The notes: a model not told the origin generated them from the letters alone. 64,000 bases of DNA from Simmondsia chinensis (GCA_018398585.1 JAGTTD010000008.1:3670501-3734500); one strand, 5' to 3'. Shown: positions 30,539-41,806, numbered from the stretch's first letter. Made by a program: numbers and translations.

Positions 30539-33500
30539 TCAAGAGCAACCTGGTTGAACGAATTGGAGGATCAAGTTAGAGACCGAGGAGGGTTTCTCGA
30601 CATGAGGAAGATGGCCGCAATCTGGGATCTGACGCAAAGTCGCGTCCTGCATCTCTCCATGCAATCTCTGCCATAAACACCAATAGCGTAACAACTAACT
30701 CAAAGTCTGTTAAGTAATATCCTTTATTTGATTCCAAGATTGCAGGTCCCTAAAGCATAATGACTGGTTATCGATTCCACGAACTACTTTGTAACAAGTA
30801 CAAGATTGAAAGAAGTGACAGACAAGGAACCAATTTTTGCAATAGTTTAAGCTGATGAGTGAAGGCCCAAGATTGGTTTTATACTCTAACATGCCGCTTT
30901 AGGCAAATGCTCATTGGAGCTTGAAGCGAATTGTGCAACACCCACCAGCTTAAGCTTTTGGAAAAGTTAGTTCTTTGACATAGTATCAGAGCTTGTTAAC
31001 CAAGAAGTCATGGGTTCAAGTCCTCACAACCTCCACTTTCAATATTAATATAATTTAAGTACAAGGCAATGAGGTGGATCCGTGCGCAATCCATGCTTCA
31101 ATGGGCATTTGCGTGAGGGGACATGTTAGAATATAAAACCAATCATGGGCCTTCACTTGTCAGCTAAAGCTTTTGGGAAAGTTGGTTCCTTAACAGTCAG
31201 CTTACCACGGCATATTTGTTGCTAATGATCTGGTCATCTTCCCCCCATAAGATAAGTGTCTTCTGTGTCACCTGTCAAATGCAAGTCTCTCTAAATTATC
31301 GGACTACAACTAGCTTGCTCGCAAAAACTCAAATCTTTGGCAACATTTACCTTCCAAGCTATGTTTCAATGTGCATTCAGCGTTTCCAGTAAGAGTGTAA
31401 CTGACCTGAGCCAGCTTGTTTAGCTTAATGGAGCCAAGTCCGAGCCTAGTGCTCGAGCTCATAGACTCGTGAGCCTGAATGAATCTTAAATACGCCTATC
31501 TTAATACAGTTTACTTAAATATGTCCAACCATGTCTGGTTTGATCCTAAATGAGCAAGCTCAAGCCTAAAGGATAGCAAACAAGCCTAGCTCAAACTTAA
31601 TAAGGCAAGCTTAGTTTAGATCTCGTCGAGTTAGGTTCGACCCAAACTCCACCTTGAAGTTTTCAAACTTGGCAAGCTTTGAGGTAAGTCCAAACCGAAC
31701 TAAATATAGACCAAACAAGTCTTGAGCCTGACGAGCTCAAGCTTGGCTAGGCTGATATACATCCCTATTTTCCAGTCTCACCCAAGCACGCACACGCAAG
31801 GCAACCAATATCTGCTTCTGTTGATATGTGTTTTTCTGGTGACAAGGAGCGCAATAGCCTTTTTATTGGCAAGTATTTTAAATGGAAAGAAAAACATTAC
31901 TGTGATTTGAAAAGACTTAGTCCATGAATGACCCCATTTTTAATAATTTTATGCTAAAAAACTTGTACAATGCCATTGGAAGAAATATAGAAAATAAGCG
32001 CTTTCCTACTCCAGCTCATAAAGGCCCACATTTTCATCTAATTACACATCATTCTAGGGCAACACAATTTCCTGTTCTCAAAGTCATAATTCTTTTCTTT
32101 TTCTATTTTTCAATTCTTTTTCTCCACCCTTATCTTGATTAGTATAATAATATATTACAGTATAAAATAGTCCATATTGAAAAGTACAAGGGAATGATAC
32201 CAAGTTATATATCAAGTAGGATGCTCCACTCATTGCTAATTGGTTTTAGGATGGAACCCCAATTGGGCTGTAAATATGACAAACTCTAGCTGTGGATTCA
32301 TTAATCCTCAAAAGCTACTAGTAGCCTACAATCTTATGCATATAGATATTTGAGTTTTTTACGTCAAAGTTTTTGTATGTACTTTACCCACTTTTTAATT
32401 GCCTCAATTTAGCCCCCATATAATTTACAGTTTATCAATTTAGTTATATAATAAAATTGAAATTAATTTAAGGACGTAAGTTTTAAATGGCCTTGTCATG
32501 TCAAATAAAGTGACCTAATACAAACTTATCCATTGGATCGAATTTAGACCCTTCCGTGGCCTAATCATGAAAAAATTACATTGCCTATTTAATGTCAAAT
32601 TTACTCTAGAACAAAAATGACACAGTGTACATTATACAAGGCTAAATTAACATAATTTAAAATATATGAACTAAATTGACACATTAGGAAAAGCACGGGC
32701 ATTTATGACATAAACAACCCTAGATCTTTCAAAGCAATAGTAATATGCTCATATAATGAGATGCCTTTTGGTATATCCACTTTGTTTACTTACATCTGTG
32801 TGTGAAATCAAGGAAACAAATCGTAGTTCAGCAAAACTAAGGTATCATTGACATTACATAACGGGTTATAACAGTGGCACAAAACAGAAAGGATAATGTT
32901 TACTTTGGATGGCCTAAATAGAATGGATGACACAAATTAACTTAGACTCAATCTAATTTTAAAAAAAGGTTAGAAAGGATGACATTTACTTTGAGACAAA
33001 CGAAGTATTAGTTCTCCGACACACCTGTTTTATCGCGGAAATGACATTGTAGTCCCCGCCCATCATGAAGTCCACAGTTGCATCCTCCCACCAAGGCAAT
33101 AGGCAGTGCAGGCGCCCTATCTGTTTGTGTTCATGGAACACGTACATGCAAAATATTCTTCACTCTTAGGCTCTGTTTGATTCAACGGAAGACATTTTCC
33201 TTACAGATAGTTTAAGAAGATTTTTTCTTAAACATTTTTTATTTTTTAAGCTAAAAATAGTTTCATTCTATAATTTGTATAAGGTTTACATTGGCCAAGT
33301 GGAGGTTGAACTGAAGCATATTATATAAGGTTACGATAAAAAAAGTTTTGCCCTTTGTGAAAGAAAATGTTCTCCCCTTTTGTTGCAGGGAAAGTCAATT
33401 TCCCTTAAATGGAGGAAAACCCTTTACGTATTTGTGGTTATCGCTATGAAATTATGCAAAGAAACAATAGAATTGAGACGAAAAAGGTTTCCCATCAAAA

Positions 33501-36500
33501 CAAACGGAGCCTTCGTCATAGATCACAAAAAGAATCAGAAAGTTCAAAAACGAACACTTACATTCATCCAATCCCATCCAGTACTTAATGATATGCCATT
33601 GAATGCCAACTTATTGACATACAACCGCAGTGGGATGCTCTTTAACAAGGCGACCTGGAAAAAAAAACAAGGGTTCTTATTCTTTAATTTATAATATATA
33701 CATTCAGGATTTAGAATGACATAATGACCATTTATTTTGGTATTGTGCTGTGGCTTGGGATTTATGATGCAAACTTTTCTCCACTTTTGACCAGATATGG
33801 GTTAGCCCAAGATCGGTTGAGGATGTCCTACTAATGAAGTTTCATGGCGTAGGAAAGAAGGAAGACGTGTTAACGCTTTTGCACAGCCAAGGTTGCGATT
33901 CTCCGGTGTATTTGGCTTGAAAGAAATGCTAAGATTTTTAAAGATCAGTTTATACCAATTAATTTCTTATGGGATAAGGTGGTCCTTTTAGCAGCTCCTT
34001 GGATAAAGAGCTTTGAAGGTTTTGCTGACATAGCCTGAGTTCACTTACAAAGGGATTGGAGGGCTTTATGCTATTAGTTTATGATTTTCATTGTTGCATT
34101 ATATAATTTTGAGGACATCTTGTCCTTAATCTTTTGTATATTCTTTCTCTTTTAATATTATTTCCTTTTTCAATTAAAAAAAGTGATTTCCGAATATAGA
34201 TAAACACAGAATTGCCACAGTCATAATAGTAACAAATAATCCATCAATAAGCAAACAAAATCGTATCATCCACAATTACATATAATTGTCAAGGGGTAAG
34301 CATTGTGAAAGGTGAAGTAACGGAAAAGGTACAAGAAAGGATTGAGAAGGAAGGTTGCGAAAGTAATAGCACGCTCATCACTTACCCCAGCATAGGCAAA
34401 TACCCGCGGCAGTTTTGCAAGATCACCAGTGCCTTCAGCATACACATTAGCATCAATCAGAACCAACTTACTCACCTGAAATGACAAGAAAGGAAAGTAA
34501 AATTATAATGGTTTTTTTTTAAGTAAACTTGTCACACAAGTTAGAACTGATTCTTTGATGTTGATCTTCTATTTTGAAAAGTAAATTATATTCAAGATGA
34601 GCTAAGTCAACCAACAATATTAATTTTAGCAATCCTTGTTGAGTTGAATTATAAATTACTTACAAGACTTTTTTTTTTTTTTTTTTTTTTTTTTGGGTTT
34701 CACAAATGCTAAGATGTCTTGTGGAATCCTACCCGAACCCATAAATCCCCTCACCCCTGATGAAGGCAGGATTCGGTTCCAAATCTTAGGTACCACCCCC
34801 GTAACTTTACTAGTTGAGCTAAATGACACCTTCATAAATTACTTCTAAGACAGAAGGGAGATATGTTAAGATTTGTTTTGACGATTGCTTACGGCTTCTG
34901 GATGTTTCACTGCAAAATCTATTGCAATAGCTGCACCAAGGCTCGGTCCAACAAGTATCATCGGCTTTTTGATGTAAGATTTCCAAAACTGTAACAGGCA
35001 TAGTTCAGGCACTAAGCAGCAACAATGTAACAGCTTAAACCAAGTAGTAAAAGTTGAGAAATATATGTAAATGCTACGGTTCACTCATGAAGCATGAGTA
35101 TGGAGACCTGCAAATTACCGTTGCAAATGAGCCGAGCTAGCTTGCAAGAGCAAAGCTTAAAAGACTTGGCGTGTTTCCAGTTCGAGTTATAGCTAAGACA
35201 TTCAGCCCAAGCTTGGTGAAACTCGAGCTTGAAGGGTGACAAGCCCATATAAATGAGCTTGTATCAATCAAACCCGTATAAATTATAAGCCTTAATATGT
35301 CCAATCAAGCCAAATTCAAGCATAATTGAGTTAAGCTCCAGCCTACTCGAGCCAAAACAAGTTTAGGTCAAGCTTAAACAAGCACACATGAGGTTTAGCT
35401 CGGAGCTCGGAAGCAAGGTTCTAGCTCAACCGAGGCACACTCAAGCTCAAAGTAGCTTGTCAAGCTTGAGAAGAGTAAAATGTTGGTGAACCGAGCCACA
35501 AGCCTATCAAATTTGGGCTCAACTCAGCTTATTTACGCCCTTCCGACAAACATGAACCAGAGCACATTCTATCGAGGTAATGCATCAAAGGCATTAATAA
35601 TAGGTCAATATACTTCCATTTACTCGAAACTCATAGCAATCAACAGAATCATAATCTTATAGTGTCTATTTATCAAGGAGCCAATTACAAGAAAGGAAAG
35701 AATTTTAAAAGAGAGATTACCAGTACCTGGTAGAGATGATTGCGCTTGGAGGCCACATCACACGATGGACGCGTTTCTATGTTTGAATGAAAATGAAAAA
35801 CGAGCACAAAACAATAGAAAATAGGAGCATGTTACACACAAGGGTATAGTAAAAGAGATTGAGAGATAGAAGCAATAGATTAAGGGTGGTTTTACTATCT
35901 GCACATCTTTTGTTAATGCAAGGATAATTTCAACACAAAAAAACTCCAAAGAGTGTTTGTTATTGCCTTGTCATTAACAGAAATTGCCCTGGCAATAACA
36001 CTAGCCTAAACTAAAGGCATTACAGAGGTACCTAAATCTGAAAATCCCCAGCCAAGGATATCAATGGCCCAGCTCTCTAATCCAGCCTCTTCGAGCAGTG
36101 GATATGTATATCTCCATTCTAAACAAGAACTAAAGAATAAATGCAATGAAGTATAGAGACATTTATAAATGATGCTTCTAAAATGACTTCTCACCAATTG
36201 TGAATGCTCACCTGTCAAACCCATGGAGAAGAACAATTGGATCAGTGTTTCCATGTACTAATGGCCTCACGCAACTACTCATGATGCATTCATCGGAAAA
36301 TTTAACCTGTGAATGAGGCAGAACACATCAGAAAAGCATAAGAAATCACCTCAGGCAACAAAAAAGACTTGAAACCTTTCTGCATCATCAGTGTCCTTCA
36401 AGCTGAGTTATTCTCATTGTTATAATCCACATTTTCCACTGTCATCCTTTGTGACACTTGGAGTGATGAAGATAAAGGGAAAAGGATCAAATCTAAATTT

Positions 36501-39500
36501 AAGACATTTATTGATAATTTGAATTATTGTATATTCTCTTTTTGGACATATTATTAGCTAGGGTTGCTTTAGGATTAGAATTTGACTTTTATTAGCTATA
36601 TTTGTCATTATCATATTAGGACTTTGGTATTATCAGTTTAGGAGTTCCTTTTCAATTTGGAGTCTAATTTCATCTTTATAACTACCGGAGTAAGTAAAGC
36701 CTATAGACAGAACATTAAACTAATTTTGAATAAATTCAGTTATTTCTATTTTTTTAAGCACAATGCTACTTAAAGCTAAGTGAAAAGATACTTGGTTGAG
36801 CGTGAGGCTTTTCGACCATCCTCATAGGGACAAGTATGCCTAGGAACTCCTCAATTAGACATAGGGATGCTTAATCTCAATCAGCTTGCTTGACATGAGA
36901 GCTTTAAGCTGTGTTTGTCTTCTCTTCTCAGCCAATCTAGCTTATATACTATGTGTTTCATATCAAGAGGCCCTAGTAGGAGCCATTTTCCATTTCCCTA
37001 ATATTTGGGCCTACGAATCTTTACTTATCAGTAGTGGTAGAATGGCCATTCAACAAGCTAAGGCAACAATTTAGTGAACAGGAACATCTACACTTCAAGG
37101 ATGCCACGCAATGGCAGAGCCACGTTGAGAACAGCGTCGGCAATTGGCCTGCTGAAATTTCATAATGCTTAATAACCAAGTATAGTTAATATAAGACGAG
37201 CAGTCGAAGAGTTTCTAAAGCAGTTGGACTGCTCGAAACCCAAACGAAGGGGTTGAAAACACTAATATGCATAGGCAACTTCAAACGGCCATAATTTTTT
37301 ATCCGTAAGGAATTATAGGGCAGGTGACCAGTCAGATTGAAGCTCTCGAACCTAATTACGCAACCCCAACAGTTCATTGCTAATCCCTCCTGTTTTTCCC
37401 AAATTTGGCCTCTAAATGTGTTTTTAGGCCATTTCTATGTTTTTCGGATAGTTTAGGGGCAGTTTTGTAATTTCACATTTTTAGTGGCATTTTCGTAATT
37501 TTGCGTTTTAGGATTTCTTTGTTTTGCCTATAAATACTCGCTATAGCTGGTTGTATTTCTCATTCTTCAATTATTTAATTCAAGAAACCCTAGTTTCTCT
37601 TCTCTTTCAGTGGATTTCAAGTTTTTTCTTCGGATTTGATGTGCTCAAATTGAACTTACATTTCCGTTTCATATCAGTAGTTTACAAGTATTTTAACGTG
37701 AGATGCTCACACTAATATTTCATGTTTTTGGTGGTATAAAAGAAAAATACTAGCTATTGTTAGAGTGTAATAGGGGTGTAAACGATTCGAGACGCTCACA
37801 AGTAGGTCGTGAGTAGCTTGAATAAAACTAGACTTGAACTCGAATTAACCGAGTTCGAGTATCAAAAGATACTTGATTAATAAACGAGCACGGTGTATTC
37901 CTCATTCTCCAATTATTCAATTCAAGAAACCCTAGTTTCTCTTCTCTTTCAGTGGATTTCAAGTTTTTTCTTCGGATTTGATGTGGTCAAATTGAACTTA
38001 CATTTCCGTTCCACATCAGTAGTTTACAAGTATTTTATGTGAGATGCTCACACTAATATTTCGTGTTTTTGGTGGTATAAAAGAAAAACACTAGCTATTG
38101 TTAGAGTGTAATAGGGGTGTAAACGATTCGAGCCGCTCACAAGTAGGTCGTGAGTAGCTTGAATAACACTCGACTTGAACTCGAATTAACCGAGTTCGAG
38201 TATCAAAGATACTTGATTAATAAACGAGTACGTTGTATTATTCATTCTCCAATTATTCAATTCAAGAAACCCTAGTTTCTCTTCTCTTTCAGTGGATTTC
38301 AAGTTTTTTCTTCGAATTTGATGTGCTCAAATTCAACTTACATTTCCGTTTCACATCTGTAGTTTACAAGTATTTTATGTGAGATGCTCACACTAATATT
38401 TCATGTTTTTGGTGGTATAAAAGAAAAATACTAGCTATTGTTAGAGTGTAATAGGGGTATAAACGTTACGAGCCTCTCGTAAGTAGGTTGTGAGTAGCTT
38501 AAATAGAACTCGACTTGAACTCGAATTAACCGAGTTCGAGTATCAAAAGATACTTGATTAACAAACGAGTACGTTGTATTTCTCATTCTCCAATTATTCA
38601 ATTCAAGAAACCCTAGTTTCTCTTCTCTTTCAGTGGATTTCAAGTTTTTTCTTCGAATTTGATATGGTCAAATTCAACTTACATTTCCGTTTCACATCAG
38701 TAGTTTACAAGTATTTTATGTGAGATGCTCACACTAATATTTCATGTTTTTGGTGGTATAAAAGAAAAATACTAGCCATTGTTAGAGTGTAATAAGGGTG
38801 TCAATGATCCAAGCCGCTCGCAAGTAGGTCGTAAGTAGCTTGAATAAAACTTGACTTGAACTCGAATTAATCGAGTTCGAGTATCAAAAGATACTTGATT
38901 AATAAACGAGTACGAGTCGAGTAGTGAACTACTTGGCTCGATACTCGATTAAATACTCGACTGAATACTCGATTAAAGATTCGACTCAATACTCAACTAA
39001 ATACTTGACTAGATACTCGATTAAATACTCGACTCGATACTCGAATTGGTACTCGATTCAATACTCGACTAGTATGAAGTAGTTCTTGTGTATTATTTTC
39101 TTTTAAAATGGATGGCTTATACCATTGGTGGAGTGAATTGGTTTGCTTGTATTTTTCGAAACTTAAGTTTTGATGCATATTTGTTATTAATATATCGGAG
39201 ATTTATGATTGTATATGTTAAAATATAGTGTGGGAAATAACTGAGTATAACTAATGTTCGAGTATCTGGAATAATATTATAAGGGAGCTAATTTGTTGAA
39301 TGTTCATATGCACAATAAACGGGTACTCGAGTCGAGTTGAGTACTCGAATAGTTAATCGAGTTTAAGTTCGAGCAAAATTAACTACTCGAATCGAGTTTG
39401 AGTACGAGTTCGAGTACCCGAGTAGTTACTTGAGTTCGAATCGAGTACTAAGATACTCGGCTCGGCTCGGCTCGACTCGATTCGATTACACCCCTAGAGT

Positions 39501-40474
39501 TTAAAACTAATCATGGGTCTTCACATATCAGCTTAAGCATTTGGGAGAATCGGTTCCTTGACATGATATAAGAGCCTTGTTAACCAAGAGGTCACGAGTT
39601 CAGATCCTAGCAACCCTTATTTTCAGTATTAACATAATTTAAACACAAGGTATGATGTGAATTTATGCAATATTCACATTTCAAGTCCAATAGGCATTTG
39701 ATCAAGGGGGTGTGTTAGAGTATAAAATCAATCATGAACCTTCACCCCATCAACCTAAGTTATTAGAAGAGTCGATTCCTTTAAAAGCTATACAATACTA
39801 ATCAAAGTCTTTTACTTGAACAATGTTATAGGTAGACGTAGTATCGTACCCAATTTGAGTATACAATTTAATGGTATAAAATTATATTATAAATTTAATA
39901 TTATTTTTAACGGAAAAATTATTTTTAACACATATATATTAGTTTATTCAATCGTGTATCTATTATCTAAATTAATATACAAAAAGCATTTTCCTTATTA
40001 CTTTTGTTTGTGTCTGTTCTCACTACTATATCTATCCCATTTTCCTTATTTGTGTCTCTTCTCAGTACTATATTTATTCAATTGTGTATTTAAATTATAA
40101 ATAAAAAAATTTATTAAAATTTAAACTTATAACCTTTTAATTTACAAGAATCTAATATAATATCAATAAAACAACCGCGTCAAAAGCTAAGATGACAAGA
40201 TTTTATACTCCCAACACAATAAAGCAACAAACACAAATTTCAATGGAAAACATAGAAATCTCTTCAAACAACAACAAAAACTGACCTCTACAGGCAATCT
40301 CTCGACTCTATGAGCCAAATTCCGGGCAAAAGAATCCCTAATTTTCTCCACCTGTTTGGGGAGAAACGAGGGGAACTCATCCCCGTTGGCGCACACTCGA
40401 AAACGCCTTTTAACCTTGAAATTCGAAGGAATTTGAGAACAAATTGGTGAATAGAAGGGCGTTAGCGTGAACAT
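30539..40474 (-). CDS. Alpha/beta hydrolase, probably plastid-targeted, 333 aa, ten exons
   Basis: Exons in transcript order: 40474-40286, 36306-36212, 36129-36032, 35776-35727, 34988-34893, 34475-34386, 33654-33562, 33120-33025, 31271-31206, 30667-30539. All junctions are GT-AG and the frame is uninterrupted. The N-terminus (MFTLTPFYSPICSQ...) is Ser/basic-rich and could be a transit peptide. Next come FPSFLPKQVEKIRD, the strand and oxyanion-loop region IVLLHGFDSSCLEWRYTYP, the nucleophile elbow ILVGPSLGAAIAID (Ser), a lid/core stretch with RLHCLLPWWEDATVDFM, the acid turn LILWGEDDQIISN (Asp) and the His motif CGHLPHVEKP. The Ser-Asp-His triad is complete. The sequence matches the Arabidopsis-type alpha/beta hydrolase group whose substrate is not established, so I give no reaction. 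Intron 1 (4 kb) and several others hold transposons, including a tandem array. Confidence 0.88.
30820..30891 (-). mobile_element. Single LTR-like unit of the small TRIM family
   Basis: The minus strand reads 'tgttagagtataaaacca', 'cttgggccttcactcatcag' and 'ttggttccttg', the LTR of the small TRIM. No primer site or second LTR follows, so it is a solo or truncated LTR. It lies in intron 9 of the hydrolase gene. Confidence 0.55.
30925..31195 (+). mobile_element. Small TRIM abutting a splice donor
   Basis: A left-truncated 5' LTR ends at 30980 ('tttgaca'), followed by the primer site 'tagtatcagagc' (30981-30992), a core, a polypurine 'gtgaggggaca' (31113-31123) and a 72-bp 3' LTR (31124-31195). 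It lies in intron 9 of the hydrolase gene, antisense to it. Its end is only ten bases from the exon 9 donor (GT at 31205-31204). Confidence 0.7.
31391..31768. mobile_element. hAT-like MITE with perfect 8-bp TSD
   Basis: The 8-bp word 'tttccagt' flanks the element at 31383-31390 and 31769-31776. The ends 'aagagtgtaactgacctgag' and 'ctaggctgatatacatccct' are inverted repeats. The body is non-coding and 'gagct/gctcg' rich. It lies in intron 8 of the hydrolase gene and anchors assignment of this family to the hAT superfamily. Confidence 0.75.
32180..32320 (+). mobile_element. Fragment of the 'ttggttttaggatgg' solo-LTR family
   Basis: The stretch 'ctccactcattgctaattgg', 'ttttaggatggaacccc' and 'aattgggct' matches the middle of the solo LTRs at 19673-19869 and 23004-23201. 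Both ends are lost. Confidence 0.55.
33169..33511. mobile_element. MITE in intron 7 of the hydrolase gene
   Basis: The ends 'ggctctgtttgattcaacgg' and 'ccatcaaaacaaacggagcc' are inverted repeats of about 20 bp typical of hAT or PIF-type MITEs. No coding capacity, and the TSD is not clear. It fills most of the 441-bp intron. Confidence 0.55.
33700..34085 (+). pseudogene. L1 LINE C-terminal (zf-RVT) relic
   Basis: One plus-strand frame reads AILRCIWLERNAKIFKDQF and NFLWDKVVLLAAPWIKSF, the conserved end of plant L1 reverse transcriptase polyproteins, with stops and frameshifts. It lies in intron 6 of the hydrolase gene, antisense to it. Confidence 0.7.
34669..34833 (-). mobile_element. tRNA-derived SINE with 18-bp TSD
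   Basis: The minus strand shows an A-box-like 'tagctcaactagtaaag', a B-box-like 'ggaaccgaatcctgcc', a 3' region and a long poly-A tail (poly-T at 34669-34694 on plus). The repeat 'ataaattacttacaagac' (34651-34668) recurs as 'ataaattacttctaagac' (34834-34851). It lies in intron 5 of the hydrolase gene and is a different SINE class from the 5S-headed one. Confidence 0.8.
35117..35550. mobile_element. hAT-like MITE relic
   Basis: The left part 'gttgcaaatgagccgagc' and right part 'ctcagcttatttacgccc' correspond to the inverted ends of the hAT-like MITE family. It lies in intron 4 of the hydrolase gene. The TSD is not recognisable. Confidence 0.5.
36307..37540. other. Left part of hydrolase intron 1
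   Basis: I see no exon. The segment near 37380-37560 has a TATA-like 'gcctataaatact' followed by the leader-like text that starts the tandem array. It could be the remains of an LTR or a captured promoter, but no pairing LTR is visible. Confidence 0.35.
37550..38890 (+). repeat. Tandem array, four units of about 341 bp
   Basis: The anchor 'caagaaaccctagtttctct' occurs at 37581, 37923, 38263 and 38604, so units are 340-342 bp and over 90% alike by eye. Each unit joins a leader-like segment (AAACCCTAG, 'tctctttcag'), the word 'gctat', the first bases of a small TRIM LTR ('tgttagagt') and the first ~120 bp of a hAT-like MITE. The array lies in intron 1 of the hydrolase gene. Confidence 0.85.
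38793..39496. mobile_element. hAT-like MITE inside a TRIM LTR
   Basis: The ends 'aagggtgtcaatgatcc' (in unit 1 'taggggtgtaaacgattcga') and 'tcgattcgattacaccccta' are inverted repeats. The 8-bp TSD is 'gagtgtaa' on the left and 'gagtttaa' (39497-39504) on the right. Both derive from 'gagtataa' of the TRIM LTR. It contains a 12-bp minisatellite. Confidence 0.78.
38940..39071 (+). repeat. 12-bp minisatellite, 11 units
   Basis: Eleven consecutive 12-mers of the form 'gatactcgatta' / 'aatactcgactg' fill this stretch without spacing change. It lies inside the hAT-like MITE. Confidence 0.85.
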
Positions 40475-40644
40475 TGGAGGTCGCCGGTGATTTCGCCGCC
40501 GTAGAACCCGCCTCGCCGGAGCTCAGACTAAAAGTTATTGACCAGAGTGTTTATAACTTCCAGTCCATTCGTGTTCATGGGGCCTTCTTGTATCACAATT
40601 ATCCTTGGGTTTCTGAAGACGAAAAAATCACGTTAAAACCTGAG

Positions 40645-40978
40645 CCTGTCAGGCCCGAGGCTCGGCTTGAAGCTTGTCGAGCGTTGAAAGTTCAAGCTTA
40701 AGTTCGTTGGGCTTCAAATTAGACTTAAAATATTTCAGTTTATTTAAGTTTAATATACGCTCGTTTAATTAAGCTCAAACTTAACTTATTTAGGCTTTAA
40801 TATGACTTTATTGGATAATATTTAAGCATATATATTACTAAAAAAGCTCGCCTTGGCTCGTTTAGGCTTGCAAGCCTGCGAGTTTGAGCTTCACTAGGCT
40901 CGGGATCTACTCGGCTCAAGCTCAAAATGAGCCAAGCTTTTCGAGTTTTATGACGAGTCAACTCGACTCATTTACACC
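40645..40978. mobile_element. hAT-like MITE relic next to the hydrolase start
   Basis: A 'gctcg/gagctt'-rich body ending 'actcgactcatttacaccc' matches the family of 31391-31768. It begins about 170 bp upstream of the hydrolase start codon. Its right terminus is interrupted by the element at 40979-41683. Confidence 0.5.
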
Positions 40979-41244
40979 CATGGTTATTAAACTCCCGATC
41001 CGGATCTTAGAATCTTACGATTCTACGATCCACAATCATCGATTGATCCAGATCCTAAATAGAATCTTAATTTTGTAGAATCTTACGATCCATTGATATT
41101 AGACAAAACTAACAGATAGGATCATAATACGATTTTACGATTCTACTGATCCTACCTCGATCCAACCATACATACATAAAAAGTTAAAAAACAAAAATTT
41201 CATACATATATTATAAATGAACATACCTTTTTAACCTGAAGTAA

Positions 41245-41362
41245 AACAACAACAACAATCCCAGTGCCTCAAAGGCTTCTGCAAAAGCGGGGTTTGGGGG
41301 TGGTAGATGTATGCAGCCTTCCCCCTTCAGGGTGTCAATCTGAAGAGAGACTATTTCTGAGG
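41245..41362 (-). mobile_element. Angio-domain copy
   Basis: The minus strand carries the Angio-type 3' end with a (TTG)n tail ('caacaacaacaatcccagtg' on plus). No 5S head. Nested in the MITE 40979-41683. Confidence 0.75.
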
Positions 41363-41389
41363 TAAAAGAAAGTTAAATTAAATATTTAT

Positions 41390-41610
41390 ATATTCTCAAG
41401 AAACTTAAATTAAGCTTAATCTTAAGTTATAACCTTATATCACATGCTTAAATTATCTAATATTGAAGTGGAGGTTATTGGGATTTGAACTACATCTGGA
41501 TCAATAAGACTCTAATACTATGTCAAAGAACTAACTTTTTAAAAAGGTTTAACTGATGGGTAAAGGTTCAAGATTGATTTTATGCCTTAAAAGTAAAATC
41601 TTACGATTTT
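41390..41610 (-). mobile_element. Small TRIM, decayed
   Basis: Read on the minus strand: LTR-like 'ataaaatcaatcttgaacct' and 'cagttaaacctttttaaaaa', a primer-site-like 'atagtattagagt' after 'ctttgac', and a core containing 'gttcaaatccc'. Boundaries are approximate. Nested in the MITE 40979-41683. Confidence 0.55.
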
Positions 41611-41806
41611 CGATTCGATCCTACGAGTTCGATTCTATAAACCCCTAACGATCTTAGGTAGAATCCTGATTCTAACAACCTTGTTTACACCCTACATTCA
41701 ACTTTTTAAGTTTTTAGAAAATCAACTTCAAAATTTTTTAAATTTCAACCAATTATCTTAAATCATGCCTTTAATTGTTTGTTATTTGCTACCGTCTTTC
41801 ATAATG

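Larger units (their letters stand above)
38780..39786 (+). mobile_element. Small TRIM interrupted by a hAT-like MITE
   Basis: The TRIM begins 'tgttagagt' at 38780 (and in every upstream array unit), is interrupted by a MITE, and resumes at 39497. It continues to the 5' LTR end (39563), the primer site 'tgatataagagc', a core and a 74-bp 3' LTR (39713-39786). The TSD 'gctat' is intact at 37753-37757 in array unit 1 and at 39787-39791 on the right. Confidence 0.78.
40979..41683. mobile_element. hAT-like MITE with 8-bp TSD, itself carrying two insertions
   Basis: The TSD 'tttacacc' lies at 40971-40978 and 41684-41691. The ends 'catggttattaaactccc' and 'gattctaacaaccttg' are inverted. The body is rich in 'gatcc', 'ttacgattctacgatcc'. 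An Angio-domain copy and a small TRIM are inserted inside. Confidence 0.7.

Noticed and set aside
30981..30992. tRNA gene at the 'tatcagagc' motif
   Set aside because: There is no cloverleaf. The motif directly follows an LTR end and matches an initiator-tRNA primer binding site of a TRIM.
33380..33694. A 104-residue plus-strand ORF
   Set aside because: It is antisense to exon 7 of the hydrolase gene and overlaps a MITE end.
37550..38890. Four tandem host gene copies
   Set aside because: The units have no coding frame; leader-like text is joined to TRIM and MITE fragments, so this is a composite tandem repeat.
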